DNA of 6,725 nucleotides from Spirochaetaceae bacterium. Lineage in GTDB: Bacteria; Spirochaetota; Spirochaetia; B11-G9. Position 1 is the stretch's first letter. The number at the start of each line of letters is the position of its first letter. The notes under the pieces were generated by a model. That model worked only from the letters and a program-made list of their open reading frames with translations, had not been told where the DNA came from and made no database searches. Location: contig DAOWMA010000119.1 of NCBI GenBank assembly GCA_030643345.1, positions 1-6,725 of the forward strand. The letters are read 5' to 3'. The translations under genes and the position numbers were made by a program. Of the stretch, positions 1 to 5,406 are shown one piece after another.

Positions 1-146
1 CGCTTGCTTTCCCTTCAGGTCCCTCTGTGACTCTTCCGGAATCAATTGGTGATGGAGATGAGATGTTCTTCCCTGACTGGGGATGGATACTTGATCAGGA
101 TATGGAGTATTTTGATGATGCCTGCAGAAGGGTCCCTTTTGGTTAA
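1..146 (+). CDS. 3' end of an unrecognised gene (partial)
   Basis: One plus-strand frame is open from the left edge (first full codon at base 3) to a TAA at 144-146 and gives a 47-residue C-terminal tail. The tail is rich in acidic and aromatic residues (for example FFPDWGWILDQDMEYFDDA) and ends RRVPFG, which looks like a real protein end rather than chance. The other two forward frames are closed by TGA within about the first 55 bases. I do not recognise the family from this fragment. The gene converges on feoB, with only 20 bp between the two stop codons and a small hairpin there. The ATG-started ORF beginning at 46 lies in another frame, runs into feoB on the opposite strand, and is a shadow. 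Coding status is likely; function is unknown. Confidence 0.6.
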   Translation, partial: LAFPSGPSVTLPESIGDGDEMFFPDWGWILDQDMEYFDDACRRVPFG

Positions 147-168
147 AAGGACCTCTCCTTATCTTTTT
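147..168. terminator. Small hairpin between convergent genes, probable weak terminator
   Basis: AAGGA (147-151) pairs with TCCTT (156-160) across a four-base loop and is followed on the plus strand by ATCTTTTT. It starts directly after the stop of the left-edge gene and reaches the feoB stop. The T-run favours termination of the plus-strand gene. On the minus strand the same hairpin is followed only by a short TTTTAA. The stem is five base pairs, so this is a weak call. Confidence 0.4.
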
Positions 169-2473
169 AATGTTCAAAATCTTCTGCCTTTGCGCTTCTT
201 GCGAAAACAACAATCGATCCAACCAGAATAAGGCCCATCAATACTGCTGTAATAATCATTTTGATATCATATCCAGAGGCAATCTGATAAAAAAGTGTAG
301 CAACTATCCATGCCAGTACAGTACTGTATACAACCTGAAAAACGGTAGAGAGCAGTCCAATTTCCTTGTACATTGCGGCCACTGCAACCAGGCAGGGGAC
401 ATACAGCAGAATGAAAAGCAAATATGCAAATGCAGCAACTGGTCCGCCTGTAAATCTGGATCTCATCTCACCAAAAATAGATGATTCTATTTCCATATCC
501 TCTGCTACAGCGTCGCTGTCAGTTACATCTCCTATATTTGTTCCAAGGGGATCAGCTAAAGAACCAGGATCAAATGCCCCAATAATATTTACAGGTATAG
601 AAGCAAAGGCTTCTCCCAGAGAGCCCCACAGATCATAGGCTTCCTCTTCCTCTGTTTCATCTGCTGCTGTCATGTAGAGAGAATTTAAGGTACCAACCAC
701 AACCTCTTTGGCAAAGAGTCCTGTGAATAAACCTACAGAAGCAGGCCAGTTTTCCTCTGTAACTCCAAATGGTGTGAAAATGGGAGTAATGGCTTTTCCT
801 GCTACTGCCAGAACCGATTTTTCAGAGTCTTCATTACCGAAACTTCCATCTGTTCCCAGAGAGTTGAAGAATCCCAGTACTGCAATAATTATTATCAGGA
901 ATTTTCCTGCTTTTAGAATAAAACCCTTTAATCGCACCCATGTATGAAGAAAAATATGGTGAATTCTTGGAACATGATAAAGAGGCAATTCCATCAGCAG
1001 GGGTGATGTCTCTCCTCTAAAAAGTGTTTTCTTTAACAGTAAACCAGTAAATACAGCAAGAACAATTCCTGTCATGTACAAGGCAAATACAATAGTCTGT
1101 CCATTTCCCGGGAAAAAAGCTGCGGCGAAAAGAGCATAAACCGGAAGCCTTGCTCCGCAGGACATAAACGGTGTCATAAATATGGTTAAATAGCGGTCTC
1201 TTTTATTTGCAAGGGTCCTTGTAGCCATTATTGCCGGTACTGTACATCCAAATCCAACAAGCATAGGGATAAATGCCTTTCCAGGTAAGCCAATAACTCT
1301 CATAAATCTGTCCATTACAAATGCAGCACGGGCCATATAGCCGGAATCTTCCAGAAGGGCAAGCATAAAAAACATCATAAACATAATAGGAACAAATGTT
1401 GCAAGGGTTTGAATTCCACCACCGATTCCTGTAGAAATAATTGCAGTAACCCAACCCGGACTGCCGATCTTTTCCAGTAAAACTGCGGGACCATCAACAA
1501 ACACAGCTCCGAAGGAGATATCAAAGAAATCTATAAGGGCCCCTCCAAGATTTATAGTGACCCAGAATACCAGATACATTGCGGCAAGAAAAATCGGAAT
1601 ACCAAGAAACCTGTTAAGTACAATCTTATCAATTTTGTCTGTGGCTGTTTTTTTCGGAGTTCCCTTTTTTACAGCCGATACTATAACTCCATGTATAAAT
1701 CCATATCTGGCATCTGCAATAAGAATATCCGTTTCATCTCCCACTTTCTTTTCAATGGAATCTCTGTAACCATTTATTTTATTAATATCAATATTTTTTT
1801 CACTGTTAAGTTTTTCCAGCAGATCTGTGCTGCCTTCCAGAAGTTTAACTGCAAACCACCGCGGGTTAATATTCAGTTTGTCAGCTTCTTTTGTTATTTC
1901 CGGAATCATTTCAGCAATTGTGTCCTCAATCTCATTTTCATAGTTGATCTTTACTGAAGAACTTGCTTTTCCCTTTACTGCTGCATCAATAGATTTTTTT
2001 ACCTGTTGAATGTCGTTTTTATTTATTGCAGTAATATATTCTGTTGGAATATTTAAATGAGATGAAATTTTACCGGTATCTATAGAAATTTCTCTGGTTT
2101 CTGCTACATCTTTCATATTAAGAACCAGCATCATAGGTATGTTCATTTCCAGCAGATGTGTTGTCAGGTATAGGTTTCTTTCAAGATTAACTGCATCAAC
2201 AATGTTTACTATCAGATCAGCTTCTCCGGATAGGATATAGTCTCTGGCAACTTTTTCATCTTCCGAATGGGCTGACAATGAGTAGATACCCGGAAGGTCT
2301 ACTACATTATAGCTTGCTCCGTTGGAACTATAAGTACCTTCTTTCTTTTCTACTGTTACCCCGGGCCAGTTCCCAATTTTCTGTGTATTCCCTGTCAAAT
2401 CGTTAAAAAGTGTGGTTTTCCCACAGTTGGGATTTCCTGCAATTGCAATTGTAATATTCTTTTTATCCATCAT
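167..2473 (-). CDS. feoB: Ferrous iron transporter FeoB
   Basis: FeoB is the inner-membrane Fe(II) uptake protein, with a cytoplasmic N-terminal G domain coupled to a membrane permease. The 768 residues match the usual full length. G-domain motifs are G1 GNPNCGKTT (13-21), the G2 stretch NWPGVTVEKKEG (35-46), G3 DLPG (59-62) and G4 NMKD (119-122); the G5 region near 147-154 is poorly conserved. A helical linker follows (about 165-260), then the conserved DKIDKIVLNRFLGIPIF entry to the membrane (279-295). Permease hallmarks are EDSGYMARAAFVMDR (375-389), GFGCTVPA (407-414), then PFMSCGARLPVY, GLFAKEVVVGTL and YVPCLVAV. An acidic loop, DETEEEEAYD, follows the second gate. It is last in the feo set. 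Two ATG codons stand in tandem at 2473 and 2470. The first overlaps the upstream feoA stop as ATGA; the second is better spaced from the Shine-Dalgarno. Either choice implies translational coupling. No frameshift or missing motif is seen. Confidence 0.97.
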   Translation of the reverse strand: MMDKKNITIAIAGNPNCGKTTLFNDLTGNTQKIGNWPGVTVEKKEGTYSSNGASYNVVDLPGIYSLSAHSEDEKVARDYILSGEADLIVNIVDAVNLERNLYLTTHLLEMNIPMMLVLNMKDVAETREISIDTGKISSHLNIPTEYITAINKNDIQQVKKSIDAAVKGKASSSVKINYENEIEDTIAEMIPEITKEADKLNINPRWFAVKLLEGSTDLLEKLNSEKNIDINKINGYRDSIEKKVGDETDILIADARYGFIHGVIVSAVKKGTPKKTATDKIDKIVLNRFLGIPIFLAAMYLVFWVTINLGGALIDFFDISFGAVFVDGPAVLLEKIGSPGWVTAIISTGIGGGIQTLATFVPIMFMMFFMLALLEDSGYMARAAFVMDRFMRVIGLPGKAFIPMLVGFGCTVPAIMATRTLANKRDRYLTIFMTPFMSCGARLPVYALFAAAFFPGNGQTIVFALYMTGIVLAVFTGLLLKKTLFRGETSPLLMELPLYHVPRIHHIFLHTWVRLKGFILKAGKFLIIIIAVLGFFNSLGTDGSFGNEDSEKSVLAVAGKAITPIFTPFGVTEENWPASVGLFTGLFAKEVVVGTLNSLYMTAADETEEEEAYDLWGSLGEAFASIPVNIIGAFDPGSLADPLGTNIGDVTDSDAVAEDMEIESSIFGEMRSRFTGGPVAAFAYLLFILLYVPCLVAVAAMYKEIGLLSTVFQVVYSTVLAWIVATLFYQIASGYDIKMIITAVLMGLILVGSIVVFARSAKAEDFEH

Positions 2474-2718
2474 ACTCTCCTTACAAATACAAGCTTTGCT
2501 TCCTCTTTTCTTAGAGAGAGGCTTATCCCTTTTACTTCTATGTCAATTGGATCGCCTAAAGGGGCAAATCTTAAAACCTTAACTACAGCTCCTCTTGTAA
2601 TACCCATAGCCATTAGTTTACTGGTCATCTCTTTACTGTCTTTCTGAAATCCTGTTACCTCTACCCGATCGTTTGCTTTTAGATCTCCAATGGTAAGTGA
2701 ATTTTTATAATCTTCCAT
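2470..2718 (-). CDS. feoA: FeoA family protein, second copy (GDP/SLSLR type)
   Basis: This is a small cytoplasmic SH3-like FeoA protein of 82 residues, a full-length single domain; FeoA proteins are thought to act with FeoB in Fe(II) uptake. Family marks are the N-terminal LTIGDLKANDRVEVTGF, then KLMAMGITRGAVVKVLRFAPLGDPIDIEV and the C-terminal SLSLRKEEAKLVFVRR. The start is the ATG at 2718, preceded by AAGGAGGTTGAG (Shine-Dalgarno at 2722-2730). A longer reading to 2796 would add 26 residues unlike FeoA and overlap the upstream feoA, so it is rejected. The Shine-Dalgarno overlaps the stop of the first feoA, 10 nt away, and the gene's own TGA overlaps the feoB ATG. Its C-terminal half closely resembles the C-terminal domain of the upstream regulator, in the pattern AP-x-GDP-x2-I-x-V-x-G-x-SLSLRK-x-EA-x-L-x2-VR, and is less like the neighbouring FeoA. 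Confidence 0.93.
   Translation of the reverse strand: MEDYKNSLTIGDLKANDRVEVTGFQKDSKEMTSKLMAMGITRGAVVKVLRFAPLGDPIDIEVKGISLSLRKEEAKLVFVRRV
2475..2482 (-). promoter_or_regulatory. feoB ribosome binding site before a double ATG
   Basis: On the minus strand AAGGAGAG precedes T-ATG-ATG. GGAG lies 3 nt from the first ATG (2473) and 6 nt from the second (2470), so spacing favours the second start, while the ATGA overlap with the feoA stop uses the first. The site lies inside the last codons of the upstream feoA. Protein length differs by only one residue. Confidence 0.7.
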
Positions 2719-2728
2719 CTCAACCTCC

Positions 2729-2971
2729 TTAAGTTGTTTTTTCAATTTCAATTTTGTGTGCCAGACCAAAGCCCAGGGCAAGTCGTGTGTTACCAATTAA
2801 TACCAGTAATGCATGTCCTGGAGTTCCTGAAAGAACTTCAACAGTATCTCCCTGGGTTATTCCCATGGAGATCATTTTTTCCTGAAAGGTCTTTCCGCCA
2901 TTAAGTTTTACTACTTTACCTGTTTCTCCCTCAGAAAGGAGAGAAAGGGGTAGTAGTGTTTTTGTTTCCAT
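2729..2971 (-). CDS. feoA: FeoA family protein, first copy (ALLV/LALG type)
   Basis: This 80-residue protein is a single SH3-like FeoA domain with LSEGETGKVVKLNGG near the N-terminus, KMISMGITQGDTVEVL in the middle and GHALLVLIGNTRLALGFGLAHKI at the end. The last segment belongs to a different FeoA subtype from the downstream copy: it has the LLV...G.TR.ALG.GLA.KI pattern instead of GDP...SLSLRK. It probably works with FeoB, but the split of tasks between the two FeoA proteins cannot be read from sequence. The ATG at 2971 is well supported by GGGAGGT at 2977-2983, with a spacer of about 6 nt. The 51-bp gap upstream, back to the regulator's stop, holds two inverted repeats; the operator-like one abuts and shares a base with this Shine-Dalgarno, so both transcription and translation could be affected. 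Confidence 0.93.
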   Translation of the reverse strand: METKTLLPLSLLSEGETGKVVKLNGGKTFQEKMISMGITQGDTVEVLSGTPGHALLVLIGNTRLALGFGLAHKIEIEKTT

Positions 2972-2982
2972 GTTATACCTCC

Positions 2983-3006
2983 CTAACTAGTTAGATTTAT
3001 CTAACT
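2983..3006. promoter_or_regulatory. Putative DtxR-type operator in the feoA leader
   Basis: AGTTAGAT and ATCTAACT (2989-2996 and 2999-3006) form a perfect inverted repeat around a central TT. Its core has the form TTAG-N6-CTAA. An overlapping 12-bp palindrome, CTAACTAGTTAG (2983-2994), adds a third half-site and touches the feoA Shine-Dalgarno. TTAG/CTAA half-sites are typical of DtxR/IdeR-type boxes, and a DtxR-family gene lies just upstream. No convincing -35/-10 pair is visible here (a TTGTAA at 3034-3029 has a poor -10), so the site might act on a hidden promoter, on readthrough from the regulator gene, or as an mRNA structure. Binding is inferred. Confidence 0.6.
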
Positions 3007-3011
3007 TACCT

Positions 3012-3027
3012 GGTAAAAAATTTTACC
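3012..3027. repeat. Inverted repeat across the regulator stop codon
   Basis: GGTAAAA (3012-3018) and TTTTACC (3021-3027) form a perfect 7-bp inverted repeat around AA. It covers the TAA stop of the regulator gene (3023-3025). It could be a partial terminator between the regulator and feoA, or a second protein-binding site beside the TTAG-N6-CTAA box six bases away. The A/T-rich stem and two-base loop make a strong terminator unlikely. Confidence 0.4.
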
Positions 3028-3733
3028 TTACAATAATTAACTCTGCCTCAGATTTTCTGAGGGAGAGACTGTATCCTCTAACAGTAATTTCCATGGGATC
3101 ACCCATGGGAGCTACCCGTTCCACAACAATTTCCTGACCACGGCTTAATCCCATGTCCAGAATTTTTTGTCGAATAGATGAATCCCCGTTTATTTTATGT
3201 ACAGTTGCTTTTTCACCCGGCTTGAGCACAGATAGTAAAAACATTGGGATCTCTTTTCCTATCTCATTTTCTATTTCTTCTGTACGTTTTTCAAAGAAAT
3301 CATGAAGTCTATTAATGGTATTCAGTCCTGTTGAACTATCACCTTTCAGGAACTCTTTTAATAAAAGGATACGTTCAGTTACCTGAGGTGAAATTTTGTG
3401 TTCTATGGTACAGGCCAATCTATCTGCTGTCTCGTTATCAATCTCCAGAATCTCCGTAAGAAACCCCTTAACTGTCTTGTACTTTTGATGAATAATCAGC
3501 CATATTCGTTTACCCCGGGATGTTGTAATTATTGAACCATAGGGTTCGTAAGTTATTAGTTTCTGTTCGCGTAGGACCTGAAGGGCGTTAGTTACTGATG
3601 ACGGTTTAACTTTCATTATTTTTGCGATATCCTTGGATCTGACCTGCCCTTTATTGGCTTCAAGATCTCCTATAGTTTTCAGGTAATCTTCAAAATTTGA
3701 GGAAAGGTCCTTTAAATGATAAAAGTTAGCCAT
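3023..3733 (-). CDS. DtxR-family metal-dependent regulator with C-terminal FeoA domain
   Basis: This is a 236-residue cytoplasmic regulator of the DtxR/IdeR/MntR family, expected to bind DNA when loaded with Fe(II) or Mn(II). The winged helix spans about 8-75, with FEDYLKTIGDLE (14-25) and IAKIMKVKPSSVTNALQVL (36-54). The dimerisation and metal domain spans about 76-155. The third, SH3-like FeoA domain (about 165-236) holds MGLSRGQEIVVERVAPMGDP and ends SLSLRKSEAELIIVR. Alignment by eye to known members puts D16 at the DtxR Met10/MntR Asp8 position and gives C108-x2-E111-H112, the iron-type Cys-x2-Glu-His of DtxR; MntR has Glu in place of Cys. Residues matching DtxR His79 and Glu83 seem to be Tyr85 and Lys89, so the ancillary site is altered. 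ATG 3733 is the only possible start: an in-frame TAA lies just upstream and the next Met is residue 40. There is no Shine-Dalgarno. It heads the feo genes, making it their likely iron-responsive repressor. Confidence 0.93.
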   Translation of the reverse strand: MANFYHLKDLSSNFEDYLKTIGDLEANKGQVRSKDIAKIMKVKPSSVTNALQVLREQKLITYEPYGSIITTSRGKRIWLIIHQKYKTVKGFLTEILEIDNETADRLACTIEHKISPQVTERILLLKEFLKGDSSTGLNTINRLHDFFEKRTEEIENEIGKEIPMFLLSVLKPGEKATVHKINGDSSIRQKILDMGLSRGQEIVVERVAPMGDPMEITVRGYSLSLRKSEAELIIVR

Positions 3734-3750
3734 GGCTAATATTTATCATT
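3715..3750. promoter_or_regulatory. 36-bp near-perfect palindrome on the regulator start codon (putative autoregulatory operator)
   Basis: The arms 3715-3732 and 3733-3750 pair at 16 of 18 positions. The core TTAGCCATGGCTAA (3726-3739) is a perfect 14-bp palindrome whose middle is the ATG of the regulator gene. After two mismatched positions, the flanks AATGATAAA and TTTATCATT match again over nine bases each. The core has the same TTAG-N6-CTAA form as the site before feoA. It covers the predicted -10 (3745-3740) and transcription start, so a bound dimer or pair of dimers would block the regulator's own promoter. Occupancy is inferred; the symmetry is seen directly. Confidence 0.75.
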
Positions 3751-3768
3751 ACTGGTACTATTTGTCAA
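3740..3768 (-). promoter_or_regulatory. Promoter of the regulator gene (leaderless)
   Basis: A perfect -35 TTGACA (3768-3763), a 17-bp spacer and a -10-like TAAATA (3745-3740) stand directly upstream. Six bases separate the -10 from the ATG, placing +1 at the A of the start codon (3733). The -10 is only partly like consensus, but an alternative GATAAA two bases upstream would give nearly the same start point. Confidence 0.65.
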
Positions 3769-3826
3769 GGGTGGGTATTGAAATATGCAATGTTGATAAT
3801 TGTATATTAAATGTGTTAACTCTGCC

Positions 3827-3855
3827 TTGCTCAACTAATCTGCTTTATATATAAT
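3827..3855 (+). promoter_or_regulatory. Promoter of the DUF1007-NicO operon (leaderless)
   Basis: TTGCTC (3827-3832), a 17-bp spacer and a perfect -10 TATAAT (3850-3855) lie upstream of the plus-strand operon. Only seven bases (CCTCCCT) separate the -10 from the ATG at 3863, so transcription should start at or one base before the A of the ATG. These bases contain no Shine-Dalgarno. I see no clear TTAG-N6-CTAA box overlapping this promoter; the nearest is the palindrome about 75 bp away at the divergent gene. Confidence 0.7.
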
Positions 3856-3862
3856 CCTCCCT

Positions 3863-4492
3863 ATGAAAAGAATTGCCATTTTTATATTTCTGTTATTTCT
3901 CTCCCTGCCTCTCTTTGCTCATCCTCATATTATGCTTTCAACTTCTCTGGAGTTTGAATATTCAAACCGGCAATGCAGCGGGATATGGGTCGAATGGGAA
4001 TTTGATCGTTTTTTCAGTGTTTCAATTGTTAATGATTTTGATCTGGATGAAAACGGGCAGTTTGATAGTACTGAAATTAATGATATTGAACAAAATGCAT
4101 TCAGTAATCTTAAACATTATGGATATTTTATCTATCTGCGAATTGGTAATAAACGATACAATCCTGAAAAGGTGAGTAATTTTTCTGCACGGCTTTTTGG
4201 AGAGAAGCTCCATTACAGGTTTTTTATTCCTCTAAATGAACAAAACTACAATGATTTTTATGTTTCGGTGTTTGATCCCACATACTACTGCGCAGTTGAT
4301 TATATAGAAAATGGCATTATTGCCGGTCAGGGATCCGGGAGCTTACCTGAACTGGAACTTCTGGAAAACAAAGATGATCCGGTTTACTATAATCCTTATG
4401 GATCTGCATCAGATATGACAGCGTATACAAAATGGGAACCTGGTCTCCAAACAGCTTATCCCAAGGAAGTACATGTCAATTTCCCGAAATAA
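3863..4492 (+). CDS. DUF1007-like periplasmic protein, partner of a NicO metal transporter
   Basis: This 209-residue protein has a clear signal peptide: MKR, a hydrophobic stretch (4-18) and cleavage expected after LPLFA (residue 19). The mature chain would begin HPHI (20-23), and an N-terminal HPH just after the signal is a mark of DUF1007 proteins, which are typically found beside NicO/RcnA-type transporters. Other conserved-looking parts are WVEWEFDRFFS (42-52) and FDPTYYCAVDY near 137-147. Residues 60-71, DLDENGQFDSTE, fit an EF-hand calcium loop: acidic or amide at 1, 3, 5 and 9, Gly at 6, hydrophobic at 8, Glu at 12. Cys38 and Cys143 could form a disulfide. ATG 3863 is the only usable start: an in-frame TAA lies at 3836-3838 and the next Met is 24. 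It has no Shine-Dalgarno. The gene overlaps the transporter by 20 bp. The protein may bind or deliver the metal in the periplasm; the metal is unknown. Confidence 0.82.
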   Translation: MKRIAIFIFLLFLSLPLFAHPHIMLSTSLEFEYSNRQCSGIWVEWEFDRFFSVSIVNDFDLDENGQFDSTEINDIEQNAFSNLKHYGYFIYLRIGNKRYNPEKVSNFSARLFGEKLHYRFFIPLNEQNYNDFYVSVFDPTYYCAVDYIENGIIAGQGSGSLPELELLENKDDPVYYNPYGSASDMTAYTKWEPGLQTAYPKEVHVNFPK

Positions 4493-5393
4493 AATAAATA
4501 TCTGCATCCTCTTTTTACTGATATTGCAAATATCAGTTTCCTTTACTCTTTTTGCTGATCCTTTTACAGGGGGTAAGGGGGTTGTCCGTCCACAGGCTAC
4601 AAGGGCACCTTCTGTTGTTCTTCCTGATGGATTTAATAAGTTTCAGTTGAACATAAGGGATAAAAGTGCTGATTTTTTAGATGAGTTTAATAATAATCCA
4701 TCTCCCACTTCAATAGTATTATTTTTTCTTGCAGTTTTCCTTTACGGCATCCTCCATGGGGCAGGACCTGGCCACAGGAAGACAGTTGTTTTTACACTCT
4801 TTCTTTCCCGATCTGCCAGAAGGTGGGAACCTTTGGGGGCAGGTTTCCTTTCTGCAGGGTTGCATGCCGGTACCAGTCTTGTTCTGTTTCTAATTTTCAA
4901 TATTATATGGGAATCTGTATCTCTGTTTTCAAAATCTGAGAACATTGCGTTTTATCTGGAAGGGTGGACCTTTATTGCCCTTGTTCTTTTTGCAGTAGTA
5001 CTGATAATTGTAAAGATTGTTGGTTTAATTACAGGTCGAGGTCATCATCATCTTCATAGTAACAGTAAGAATATATATTATCTTTTAATTGTTTCCAGTC
5101 TTTTCCCATGTCCCGGAGCAACCATGCTTCTAATTTTAGCCTTGTCACAGAATCTTGTTCTAATGGGTATGCTTGGTGTTCTTTTTATGTCCTTTGGTAT
5201 GGGTGTCGTTATCTCTCTTGCAGGATACCTGGGAATGACTGGTCGTAAGAGTTTTTTTATGTGGTTTAAGAATAAGGAAGGAATGGTTGAGAAGATAAGC
5301 TCTCTGTTTGAACTATTGTCCTACTCTATGATTATGGTTTTTTCCTTATGGATGGGAAGCCCTTTTATATACTGGTTGTTGAAAGCTAATTAG
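4473..5393 (+). CDS. NicO/RcnA-family nickel/cobalt-type membrane transporter
   Basis: This 306-residue polytopic inner-membrane protein starts with a signal-like segment (8-28, ending LFA) and a periplasmic stretch (about 29-77), followed by about six hydrophobic segments. NicO/RcnA marks are HGAGPGH (95-101) in the first core helix, AGLHAG (128-133), a histidine-rich cytoplasmic loop RGHHHLH (189-195) and FPCPGA (211-216). Family members move Ni(II) or Co(II), some inward and some outward (RcnA exports); sequence alone does not settle direction or metal. The ATG at 4473 lies inside the DUF1007 gene and has AAGGAAG (4463-4469) close upstream, so translation is probably coupled. The divergent DtxR-type regulator and feo genes raise the possibility that Fe(II), or a metal that competes with it, is the substrate; that is inference. 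The gene converges on the toxin gene with seven bases between the stops. Confidence 0.88.
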   Translation: MSISRNKINICILFLLILQISVSFTLFADPFTGGKGVVRPQATRAPSVVLPDGFNKFQLNIRDKSADFLDEFNNNPSPTSIVLFFLAVFLYGILHGAGPGHRKTVVFTLFLSRSARRWEPLGAGFLSAGLHAGTSLVLFLIFNIIWESVSLFSKSENIAFYLEGWTFIALVLFAVVLIIVKIVGLITGRGHHHLHSNSKNIYYLLIVSSLFPCPGATMLLILALSQNLVLMGMLGVLFMSFGMGVVISLAGYLGMTGRKSFFMWFKNKEGMVEKISSLFELLSYSMIMVFSLWMGSPFIYWLLKAN

Positions 5394-5406
5394 ATTAATT
5401 CTAATT
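5388..5406. terminator. Inverted repeat over convergent stop codons, possible weak bidirectional terminator
   Basis: AATTAGA (5388-5394) and TCTAATT (5400-5406) pair around a five-base loop. The repeat includes the TAG stops of both the NicO gene and the toxin gene. The stem is A/T-rich and no strong T-run follows on either side, so termination is a weak inference. Confidence 0.35.

Noticed and set aside
46..231. Plus-strand ORF of 61 codons at the left edge
   Set aside because: It is out of frame with the better-supported tail at 1-146 and runs into the antisense of feoB; composition is not protein-like.
170..1957. Several plus-strand and other-frame ORFs within feoB (for example 170-484, 366-638, 708-947, 1203-1454 minus, 1557-1769, 1691-1957)
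   Set aside because: All lie inside the intact, motif-rich feoB reading frame and show no family features.
2719..2796. N-terminal extension of the second FeoA to an ATG at 2796
   Set aside because: It overlaps the first feoA, adds residues not like FeoA, and the ATG at 2718 has a near-perfect Shine-Dalgarno.
3873..4213. ORFs in other frames inside the DUF1007 gene (3873-4175 plus, 4022-4213 minus)
   Set aside because: The DUF1007 frame has a signal peptide, family motifs and a coupled downstream gene; these are shadows.
4742..4945. Minus-strand ORF of 67 codons inside the NicO gene
   Set aside because: It is antisense to the conserved HGAGPGH and AGLHAG region of the transporter, with no features of its own.
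5390..5404. TTAG-N7-CTAA at the convergent stops, resembling the putative iron box
   Set aside because: The spacing is 7 rather than 6, it is not near a promoter, and it is explained by the two facing TAG stops and an A/T-rich hairpin.
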